Below are positions 24,297 to 33,905 of a DNA stretch of 60,000 nt, piece by piece (within the stretch, counting starts at the first letter, position 1; every line of letters starts with the position of its first letter). This DNA comes from Lingula anatina (taxonomy: Eukaryota > Brachiopoda > Lingulata > Lingulida > Lingulidae): the NCBI RefSeq assembly GCF_001039355.2, contig NW_019773514.1, forward strand, positions 343,068 through 403,067, given 5' to 3'. A program made the position numbers and the translations under genes. The notes under the pieces are model-generated. The model was given only the letters and a program-made list of their open reading frames with translations. It made no database searches and was not told the origin of the DNA.

Positions 24297-24484
24297 CTTT
24301 GCGAGTAAATTGATATTTTCGAGACGAAAACCCACCGGCAAATTTCTAAATTTGGCTTCCACTGTGAACTACGTCAAGCGTCTTGTTTGCGCAAATAATG
24401 ATGACGTAGTACACACCGGCAGTAGAAATACTGTTGCGAGGGAAGCAGTGTTCTAGCTGTTTCTTCAAATTTTCCAGCTGAAAA
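24297..24484. promoter_or_regulatory. Bidirectional promoter NKAPD1 (-) / PIH1D2 (+)
   Basis: Candidate non-coding first exons face away from each other: a minus-strand donor (CGCAAAG then gtgagc) at 24297/24296 for NKAPD1 and a plus-strand donor (GCTGAAAA then gtaagt) at 24484/24485 for PIH1D2. Both starts must then lie within about 190 bases. The centre holds a perfect inverted repeat, ACTACGTCA at 24368-24376 and TGACGTAGT at 24402-24410 (CRE/ATF-like), around the palindrome TTTGCGCAAA at 24386-24395. No TATA box is seen. Confidence 0.65.
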
Positions 24485-25061
24485 GTAAGTCCATATGCCT
24501 GTATTGTATGATATGAATCCGACGCAAAGAGCGATGCACACATATTTGGTACTCATAATTTTGAAAATTGACAAAAATATAAATCTATCGTGTTACTAAT
24601 CAAAATGGTTAGGCAAGGTGGATCTTGATTTTATATTAGGCTACTGGTGCTAGCACGCTCGGCTGGGTGCTAGTACTAGTAATTGTCTCAGCCGTTCATT
24701 CAGAAAAAAGGCTCTGACCTGTCTGTGAAGTATGTGCATGCAGTTACAGTACCAATACCACATATTGAGCTCTTTTGAGCTCTGTAAAAGTAAGAAGACA
24801 CTACAAATGGGTTGCCCTACCGGGTTATACACAGTATGGTTATCGTACGTATTTGGTACTTATTACATGTTATGTACATGTACCTTTTTTCGCTATTAGC
24901 AAGTTTGACGAATTTGGCCTGAAGTAACTTGAAATACATGTTAATTGATGTAGTCCTTTCTAATAAATACAGATTTGTATACACAACTGAATTGTTTATT
25001 TCATTTTACTTTGCACAATTCACTTTACAAATAATGTTGTAATTCTGTGATTAATTTTTAG
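24485..25061 (+). other. Probable first intron of PIH1D2
   Basis: From the candidate donor at 24485 to the acceptor TTTTTAG ending at 25061. No coding sequence is seen. It contains a CTAGTACTAG motif near 24670. Confidence 0.55.
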
Positions 25062-25080
25062 GTTTTTCGTTCAGAACACC

Positions 25081-27148
25081 ATGACATCTGAAGAAGATAA
25101 CAGTAAGATGCTCCGGGAGGCACAGAGGGTGTGGTCTATGTTGGATGATATGTCAGAGAACAACCCAGCAGCCTACAGGAAGTTTATAGACAAACATGTG
25201 AAAGAGGGGAAAGAATTTTTAAAACCACCTCAGCCATGCATGTGTGTAAAGACAGGAATCCTTGTAAGAATATATTTCTGTATGCATGAGCGTCTTTATT
25301 AGGTGAAGTGGATTAATGTAAAACTCAGTTTCAGAGTTTTTTGAGGGAATTCTCTTCACTCTGCTGCATCTTAAAATTAAGAAGATTTTTTTTGCAAAAG
25401 CATGGACAGATAAGGACATTAATGCCTTTAAAGCTTATGAGTGGGCTCAGAGAGTGTCGGCATTTTTGATAATTGTGTTCCAAATTTATATGAGTATATG
25501 AGTAATACTAAATTGAATCCTATAATAGTCATATCAGTTTGCATCTTTTTAAAAACAATCTTTTTTTAGTAATTGCTACCTAGTCCAAATCACCTTTTCC
25601 TTTTTTTTTTTACAAATATCACAAATTGAAGTTTTGATGCACTTGAAAAGTTATAATTGTTCTATTTTCTTCAGAAGGAGGGTTATATTACTGAGAAGCT
25701 GTATGTCAGTGTATTTGGGTGGAACAGAGTCCCCAAACCAAAGATATATGACACAGACCCTATACCTGTTATGGGGTCTAAGATCATGACTTCAAGAGAT
25801 GAAGAAGATGGTATTTTTGATATTATTCTGTTTCTGTTTTATTGTTCACATGAATATATATATTTTAGCTTCATATTTGACTTTTTTCATTGCGAAATGG
25901 GAAATCATCACATTTAAAGTGTATATTGAAAGAATGTACTCTATTTCACCTCAGTTTGATTAATAATGTTTTCATATTACAATTTTAATCTCACTTCATA
26001 TTTTTTTTCAAGTCGTCTTTATGTGAGATAGTGTTTCTGCTATATTTTGGTGAATTTTAGCATATTATAAAAAATACTTGTAAAGCTTATGTTACTGCAT
26101 TCCATTTTCTTCCAGAGGATATTAAAGTTGTATCCATAGCCTTTAACCCACAGATTGTGCAAGACTATGGCCATGAAGCTGAAAATCCTGCTGAAAGAGA
26201 TGCTTTGATTAACCTGGGACTTGACTATGTACAGGACCAGCAGAAAGTGACCATCTCAAGGAATTACAAATTACTCGACGAAAGCACTCTCTATAAAGGC
26301 GACCTTGCCCAGCTTAGACAGGGCTTGACTCAGAGATTTCAAAAAGAGGATGATGAGTATAATAAACAGATGTCAGATTTGCAAAAAATGTTCGGACCTA
26401 TTGCAGAATCAAATGAGAGCTTAATTGGACAGCTTTCCAATCTTACTTCTGATGATTCCAAAGTGAAGACATCTCCTCCTGTCCAAAAAGAAACAGAGAT
26501 CAGAGTACCTGGGCTTTCAAAACAACCAAGTAAAAACACAAATAAAGCAAATTTGATCCAAGAGGTCTCCAGTTCAGGGGAAAAAGATGGACGCACTCCT
26601 AAACATGAGATGTGTGTAAAAGACAGCACTGGTTCCAAGCCAAGGAGAGTAGAGGTCAAAGTTCACCTGCCAGAAGTGGGTTCCGTTCAAGAATGTGAAC
26701 TTGACATATCAGAGGCAAGTATTTTTTAATACGTCACAAGCATATTTTAATATGCAACCAAGGCAAATTGTCTTAAAGTTTAGAATAAGGGAAGTCACTG
26801 CTGTGACATTGTGGCTAATACAAGTTTATTCAAATAATTTCTATGAGGTATAAGACATTAAATATTACAAAATAAAAACCAGATTTTTCCTAAGATTGTT
26901 CAAAACCCAAAATCAGAATTCAAGTGAGAGAACTTCAGCATAACATTTTGCTTTTATTTCATTATTCAACTGTTTTGACAAGACCATGTATATTGATGTT
27001 GCAGGATGATTTATCCCTGACAGTAGCTGAAAAATATGAACTGAAAGTAACATTCCCAGAGAAAATCAGAGACACATATTCCAGTGCCAAGTTCAGTACC
27101 AAGTCTCACACATTAACAGTGAATTTACCTACTATCAAACAGAGCTGA
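25081..27148 (+). CDS. PIH1D2: PIH1 domain-containing protein 2
   Basis: PIH1/CS-type co-chaperone of the R2TP / dynein-arm assembly class, cytoplasmic. Coding exons 25081-25263, 25675-25810, 26116-26714 and 27005-27148 give 353 residues (human 315). The start follows the acceptor TTTTTAG (25061) with a short leader. Matches to the family: LLDD-like MLDDMSENNPAAYRKFI near the N-terminus, a PIH1 region (about 30-190) with VFGWNRVPKP, and a C-terminal CS-like segment with KVHLPEVGSV.ECELDISE, DDLSLTVAEKYEL and a final KSHTLTVNLP. The last intron must use a GC donor (AGAG then GCAAGT at 26715): the nearby GT would shift the frame to an early stop. NKAPD1 is the divergent partner, as in human. 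Confidence 0.92.
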
Positions 27149-28376
27149 GGGCCTCGTGGCAGCAAGGCGCAATGTTTTTTTTTTTTTTTTTCTTTTTTGC
27201 TGTCAGATGGACTAACAAATTAGTAGAAATGTTGAAATGGACAGAAGCATCCTTCGTTTTGTTCTTACAGCATCTTTCTATTAAGTGACCTGTCAAGAAG
27301 ATAGTTTGCGCTGGGCTGAGCGACTTATTGTTATGCAAATCACAACAGGCTTGGCCCATTTTGACTGAAGGGTTGTGGTTAAATTCATTCTCAAAGAATG
27401 GTGAATCTACCATATATATGGGCTTACATTAATTTTTTTTTTTTTGAGTTCATATTTATTGTATGTGACGGAGAACTGTCATGTGACAAGGTGAAAATTA
27501 CAGCACTTTTTGATTCAATTTAACTTGAAAGCCTACTGCATAATCCCCATAAGGAATCCTTTCAGTGTCTTATAGGGGATTATTCAGCAAACTTTCAGGT
27601 AGGTGACGTAGGTCAATCATATTTGCTCTTCAGATCTGTTAGTCCGCATATCAACTTTGGTTGTGAATGTGGTCTGAGAAATAAAAATGAAGGTACTTGA
27701 TCCACAGAATGGGGCTTTAGACTGCGATTTATTGGTGGCCCCAAGGAAGTGGTTCACTGTCTACTTGTAGGAAATGTCTTTCCTCATCACTTTCTTATTT
27801 TCTAATTATAGAACAACTGACCTGTATCATTTAAATCTGACACATTTATTTTTCAATCATGGTAAAATTTCAAGTAAACTTTTATTTCCTTTTCTATTGG
27901 CATGATATTAAGCAATTCCATGTTGACTGGTGGAAATGATTGTGCATCAAACCTACCTAAGCTTCTAGTCGATGTGTACCACTTACTCAATCTTCAAATG
28001 TCAGAGATGCCCCTATAAGCATCTTATCAGACTGTGGCACTCAGCAGCAATTTTATTCAAAGTTCACTGCATCAGAATATTCAGTTATTTTTATTCTGTT
28101 ATACTTCACCTGGGCAGGTAATGTTGTTAATAGACTCCCATACCATTTTGTGACTGCATGATGCAATATTTGTCCATGTCAATCAAATACCAATGAAGTT
28201 CTGAAGCTTTCTATGGTAATTTGTAAATGTAGGAGCTGGTCCGCGTCAGCTCTGAATATCAACTAACCCCCAAAGCAGTTCTGAATGAATAAATGAATGA
28301 ATGCTGCATTTTAATTTCAGTTATAATTTTGTTTTTCCTAATGCTATCATATTGTTCTATCATTGTTAGTTGTATC
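27149..28376. other. Convergent intergenic region PIH1D2 / dioxygenase gene
   Basis: 3' UTRs of two converging genes. AATAAA at 27680-27685 suits PIH1D2, and TTTATT at 28090-28095 (AATAAA on the minus strand) suits the dioxygenase gene. A T-run lies at about 27175-27191. No coding sequence. Confidence 0.5.
27536..27587 (+). other. Strong hairpin in PIH1D2 3' UTR
   Basis: CTGCATAATCCCCATAAG pairs with CTTATAGGGGATTATTCAG downstream. The stem is about 18 bp with one bulge and one mismatch, around a loop of about 15 bases. It lies in the presumed 3' UTR of PIH1D2, upstream of its AATAAA. Confidence 0.7.
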
Positions 28377-31300
28377 TCATGCTCCCCAGGCTGGGTCATA
28401 TACCAGGGGGAAGAACTGCCCTTCCATCTTGTTGCCCTAAAATGTAAATGACCGAGTTAATACAATTTCAAACTATGTTCACATACACATATGGTATTGT
28501 GTGGTCATTTTTTATGACTTCCGGTGAAATACAAATCACTGAGAGCATGCAGCTTTTAATGTCAAATTCAAAATTACTTTGTACAATCTTTTTCTTCATG
28601 TTTTTAAATTGTAGAAATCAGATTTTCAAAAGAGCAGCAGTTGTTTCACTTGAGAGATAGTTTCATAATAATAGTAATTTAGACATATAAACTTTATCAT
28701 TTGATATTTGAAGTCATAATAAGACACGTCCTGCCTTTAGAATCACAGTCACTGTAATTACATAAAAATCATTATTGATATTTACACACCTTTGGAATTT
28801 TCCCCTCATTCAGGAGTTCCTCAACAATATTTTCATCAGTATCTGTCCCACTTGTTGCTCTGATCATGAAGTCATCAGTGTTGCTAAGCACACCGTCAGC
28901 AAAATAGTTTAATACTGCTGCACGTCTTGGACCGTCGGACCTAAAGAAGTGCAAAAATGTACCCATATATTTGCCAGTTTTATCCTTAGGCTATTAAATA
29001 GATGGGGACCAACAGTTAAACTGAGATGTATAACCTTTAATACCAAACATTCATCTGTTGAAAACTGTCCATTTATAAACCAAAAATTAATGTTTTAATA
29101 AATTAAATAATAAATTAACCCATGAAGAACATTCTTGTCATCTATCAAATTAGAAAGATATATTAGTATGAATAAATGTGTAGTTATTGATGAAGGGAGA
29201 AAACTATTAACATTTTACAAATTGCATGCAAGTAGTGATAGAACCTTTTTGCCAATATAATTTATCTGTCCTTTTTTCTTTCTTCATATATAATACGTTA
29301 AAAACAATTTACTTTTTTATACCCTTTACACAGGAGAAGATGACAAACCAATTTCATAGAACTCACCTGTTTCCATAAGAGCCATGCACTGAGAGGGCAT
29401 GGTGAAAGCTGGCGTGGCCTTTCTTCAGTAGACTGGGCACAGGCTTGAAGGCTGCCTTCTCCTCCTCTGCCAGAATTGTCTACAAATAAGAAAAGAATGC
29501 ATTAAAGTGACAGTGACAGTTTCTTCAAACAACAGCATAGGTTAGAGTTTTATCAGTCCAATATTAAAATAAATTGCTCCCAGTTAAGCTACTGTTGAAG
29601 AGACTTTTATTGTAACACCTGAATAAAATGTTCTGCTAGAATGTACAGGTATTAAAGAAGTCAACTGAAGTTGAAATAAAAATGGAGGATAAGTGGAATG
29701 TCCTGAAGAAAGAATATCCCCTTACTGTTTGCCTGGTTATGATATTAAATTAGTTCTTATTTCTGGCATTTATTGAAAATTCCACTTTCAAATAAAACAT
29801 GGAACCCGATCTAATGTATATAAATATAGCAATAAATTATAAAGTGAATAAAATAGGTTTAATAAAATCAAAAGATTCCCCCTACCTTAATACCTTCCAT
29901 ATCCTTGAAATTAAAGTCCAAGACAGGAAGAGGGCCTCCGTCTCTGGTCCACCTGAGCATGCAATGTTTTAAATGTTCCTATAACTCTTTATTTAATATC
30001 TTTTAAATATTCTTACTGCTTAAATTTTAAGTGTGGATTAATTCATTACATGTCTTTGATCCACACCTGAATCATTTCTGTCCACTTGTCAAAACAGGCC
30101 TCATTAAACTTCTAGTCCAAATTGAAATTTACTAGTCTAAGCTAGAATTGCCACTAGGCCAATTAAACTAGTCATTGTAAAAAGCCAGGTTTCTTTAAAA
30201 AATCCACTGCTGAATTTACTTTTCAAATGCGAAAGACTAGTGGCTGTCTCAGGTGGCATCTCATTTAGGATAGAAGATAATATTCTCAGTTCTAGATCTC
30301 ACCAATTATGTGTAAAAACAGCACTAGCACTAAACAGATCTTGATCCAAAAGCCCTGATTAATTAATAAAAATAAAAAATTTAAAAAAACCTAATCAAAT
30401 ATACTTATAATATTATAATCATAGCTTTTTAGTTGTGGTACAGGGTGTCGAATTGTGGACCAGATTTTACTGACTTACTTACAGTACTACATAACTGACC
30501 TGTGGGATCCAGGTATGTACTGGAGACAGCCATTTTCTTCCGTCTGTTCATCGAGGGCAATATGAACCTGATGGAAGAGCTCTCATTATTTATCTTATTG
30601 GACTTTTAATTAATATCTTACTGAGGGTTACTGGCATAGTGATGTTCAATATCAAATGCTACAATGTAACAAACAGTGTCAACAAGTCGGCAAAAGAAAG
30701 AAACATCTTGATTTAACTTCTATAATGACTGTTCATAAGAACCTAAGACTAAGACTGGGTTCCCATTCCTAGATCGATCCATCTGGATCGGTGTAACTCC
30801 CTGGGGAGTCTCACTAAATTACCATCAACTAACCTGCTTAAATGTCTGTCATGCCTACATGTGCCTAATCAGCTAGGGGACAAAGATAATTACCTCCTAA
30901 CAGCTTTACTAGACATTTAAGCAGGTTAAGTTGATAACAATTTAGTGAGACTCCCCAGGGAGATAGATCGATCCAAATATCTGTGGGAATGGTCCCTAAA
31001 TTGTTTTTTCCCTGAGATCTTTCAGATAGTATATTACTAAAACCAATGTGACCACTGCACGGGTGTATGTATAGAAGACTAAGAAGTACAAAATAATTTA
31101 AATTAATTGACAGTCTGCATTTTAAATTATTCTTGTGATAAATTGGTTTTGTTGTCAGTCATTGCTGATGAAGACAATCTATACTAGAAACTCACTGTCA
31201 AATGCTTCATAGGGGTAGTTCTTGTCCAGTAGGAATAGTCTTGATGCCTGCGAAAATGAATAACTAAATACATCAAATCGTAATGATATTCCCGTGATGT

Positions 31301-33199
31301 TCATATATTGCAAGATTGTGGAATGCTTGTGACGAATAATATATTGAACTTCATTGTAATTAAGCTGTAGCCAGAACTCAAAATTCTCAAAAAGAATGCT
31401 AAGCCATTTCCATCATTTTTAAATTATTGAACACGTATAAAACAAAGTTTTGTGCAACACAATGCTGCATGCTACATTAGGGATCATGGTGATTATTAAA
31501 TTGCTTCAAAAGTGACTAAAGCTATTTTACCCATGATGTATTGACCCTTCATTAAAGGACTTTGATCAAATGACTGATGACATTGTGAAGAGTGGAAATG
31601 TCATGGGTAAAAAACATGCTTAGTCTCTTTTGAAATGATAAAACTTTTTACCATCACTATATATCTGACAATGAAAAACTTTATCTCAAACAGGCCTGTA
31701 ACAAGTAGGGGGTTCGAATGAACTGACCTTTTTGCTGGAAAAAGGTCAATATGGGTAAAATTTGATCCAGATACATGGAGGTTTTATGGTAAAAGGCCCA
31801 CTTTTTCTGGAATAAAAAAAAAACTTTCAAATTCCTGTCTATCTGCCTGTCAAACAACATATACTATCCTTTGGCAGGGATAACTAGGAAAGGAACAAGT
31901 AGTATATTGTATACATACCATGCCACCACACCCCCATGCTTGGCTGGCTTCAGGAACAGCTGGTCATGCCAAAATCTGACTGCTGCATCAGGGTGACTTT
32001 CATCAATAAGTTGTGAGGCTGGGACCTATTATAGAAAACCTAAAACTGGTAAGTATGTCACTCAACTTGTATTTTATAATGTGTCTAAAAGCTGAAAAGC
32101 CAGGACCTATTTTCTTTTATATAAAATCATTGAAATTGTAAATGAAATAACTGCTGTAGCTCTTATCCTTTATTCTAAATACCCACAAGTTACATGTGTA
32201 ATTTCAAATGGGAATGTATCTCAACTCCTTTCAAAGTCTAATTTTGAAAAAAAAAATTAAGAAAAATTAAACGTTAAATTAAATCTATTTAGATAGATAG
32301 ACAGGAATTTGAAATTTACCACAACTTGGGGCAGGAACAGCAGGTCATGTAGGTAACTGGTGAGTCTCCAGTGTCCCAAGGTATGAATCAACACATTGTT
32401 AGGGTCGGAACTCTGGTTGGAGTGGTATTCATACAACATGGCATGGCCAGGATGGTGCTGATTGGGATCCTGTGGTGAAAACAGTATTCAAAGTAATTTT
32501 GGAACAAAATGATGGTAATTCAATTTTTCTTTCAATTAAGAGGTCCAAACAACCCACTTTGCAAACAATAATAAAAAAAGTAAAAATTTTTGTTAATATT
32601 TTTATTATTCAAACCAATGGGCAACCAATGTACTAAGAGTCAAAAGACACATGCTCTCAGTCTTGCATACCATAAAATACTTGAAATCCTGAAGAATTTT
32701 GTCACACTGATCTTCTGTAAGAACAGGAACATTGAGAAGGAATCCATCTCGCCAATACTGGCTAACCTGCTCTGGTGTTAACTTGTAGCTGCTCCATTCT
32801 GCTTTATCCTAAAACAAAATATCACTGATCATTGATGTATTTCCCTTTGAATTTCAATAATATAATAATGTCAGTATTTATATATTTTATTACTAGTATT
32901 TAAACTACACAGTATTGGTAGTCTTTTCAATAAATGCGCACCAATTAAACAGCTTATTATCGTCTATAACATGTTTTCTTCTATATAAAGATGTTCATTA
33001 TAAAAATATTCTGGGTACAGTAAAAAATATGATATCTGTCAATCAATTTTACAAATACTGCAACACATTCGTGTTATTATTTACAAATATGTATTACCTT
33101 AACGGGTGGGAAGAGGTCTCCTGAAGGCTGGTGTAGTGTTGACCAGTCAGGGACACCAGGTTTAAAATCCCTGGGTTTCAATACAGCAGGTGCCGACAT
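28377..33199 (-). CDS. Phytanoyl-CoA dioxygenase (PhyH) family protein
   Basis: Fe(II)/2-oxoglutarate-dependent oxygenase of the PhyH superfamily; substrate unknown. Ten coding exons splice in frame: 33199-33098, 32808-32671, 32469-32320, 32025-31919, 31247-31196, 30567-30500, 29952-29886, 29479-29367, 28940-28790, 28436-28377, giving 335 residues. Seen: [16 protein letters not shown] at the domain start; the metal motif H167-Q168-D169 in [23 protein letters not shown]; the distal metal ligand H260 in VHGSYGNR; and the 2-oxoglutarate-binding arginine R271 eleven residues later. All catalytic residues are present. The last exon ([10 protein letters not shown]...) is short and easily missed; without it the gene would appear to end in intron sequence at 28772. 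It looks like a subfamily distinct from human PHYH and PHYHD1, but that is from memory. No signal peptide or PTS2 is evident. Confidence 0.92.
30757..30995. mobile_element. Foldback/MITE-like element in PhyH-family gene intron
   Basis: About 240 bp with long inverted arms. The left arm (CCTGGGGAGTCTCACTAAAT ... AACCTGCTTAAATGTCT) is repeated inverted on the right (AGACATTTAAGCAGGTT ... ATTTAGTGAGACTCCCCAGG), with GATCGATCC near both ends and a CCCATTCC-type terminus. Arms are about 85 bases with a few mismatches; the spacer is about 65 bases. No open reading frame, and no clear target-site duplication. Confidence 0.75.
31502..31638. mobile_element. Small inverted-repeat element in PhyH-family gene intron
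   Basis: TTCAAAAGTGACTAAAGC..TTTTACCCATGA at 31505-31537 is mirrored by TCATGGGTAAAAAACATGCT and TAGTCTCTTTTGAA at 31601-31634. Arms are about 35 bases with several mismatches, spacer about 60. Possibly a MITE remnant, or simply a foldback. Confidence 0.55.
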
Positions 33200-33780
33200 T
33201 GTCCACTGTGTTATTTCACACTGATATTAAAGCCCTGGATCACCCAAAAGCTTCCCATAAATGTAGGTCAAACTGCACAAGAAGTGGGGCACGAATCAAG
33301 GCCAGGGCAAAGATATCTTGAACTAGGAGCAATTTACATGAACGTCAGAAAGTGACGTTTTCTGGGACGGTGTTTGTTCATTCGTTTGGCAACAGCTGTG
33401 ATAGCACAGTTCAGTACAGGCTGTATGTCTTAGCATACACTTATCTCCCATGATAACGCTTGTCTGTCTCTTATCTGGAAATGATGAGTTGTTCCTTAGA
33501 ACCCGCAGAGAAAACTGTACATCCACCATTTTGAACTGTCACATGATATATCACGTGACAGTTTGGCTGTTTATTTTTCTTCCCTGTCTTCACCTTTTTA
33601 CGTTTTTTCCTCATTATTTGAATATCCCTAATTTTTATTCCATTGTAATTTAATTTTGTATACAATTTGATACTCTTAATTGCATCGAACAATTTATTTG
33701 CTTTGAATAAGTTTGTTTCACTGTTTTGACTACCCTATTGTCTCACCTGTATTCAGGGGGGGTGTATCGGAACAGCGGCG
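33200..33780. promoter_or_regulatory. Probable promoter / 5' UTR region of the PhyH-family gene
   Basis: Region upstream of the minus-strand ATG at 33199. It has a near-perfect 30-base palindrome at 33534-33563 with a central ATGATATATCA and one arm containing a TCACGTGA E-box, plus a YY1-like CCACCATTTTG at about 33523-33533. Around 33770-33800 GC content rises and CTTCCATCTTG, a reverse YY1-like site, occurs on the plus side, so a second divergent start for a plus-strand gene is possible. Confidence 0.45.
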
Positions 33781-33905
33781 ACTGAGCAGCTTCCATCTTG
33801 AAAACTTTGTTGATTGAAAGCTTCGTTGCTGAAATCAGTGTTCTAAAGCAGGCTGCAGAGTGATGCTAAATAATTAAGAAGAAGGGATGGAAAAATTTTT
33901 GTAAG
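33781..33905 (+). other. Possible non-coding first exon of a plus-strand gene (Vang-like?)
   Basis: GC-richer stretch ending in TTTTTGTAAG then gtagga at 33906, a fair donor. If real it would be a 5' UTR exon of the next plus-strand gene, the Vang-like gene, with a first intron of about 10 kb. This rests only on composition, one splice signal and position. Confidence 0.25.

Noticed and set aside
28772-28966. Reading the PhyH-family gene exon through to a stop at 28772
   Set aside because: The GTGTGT donor at 28789 and a downstream exon with [10 protein letters not shown] restore the family C-terminus in frame, so the read-through is intronic.
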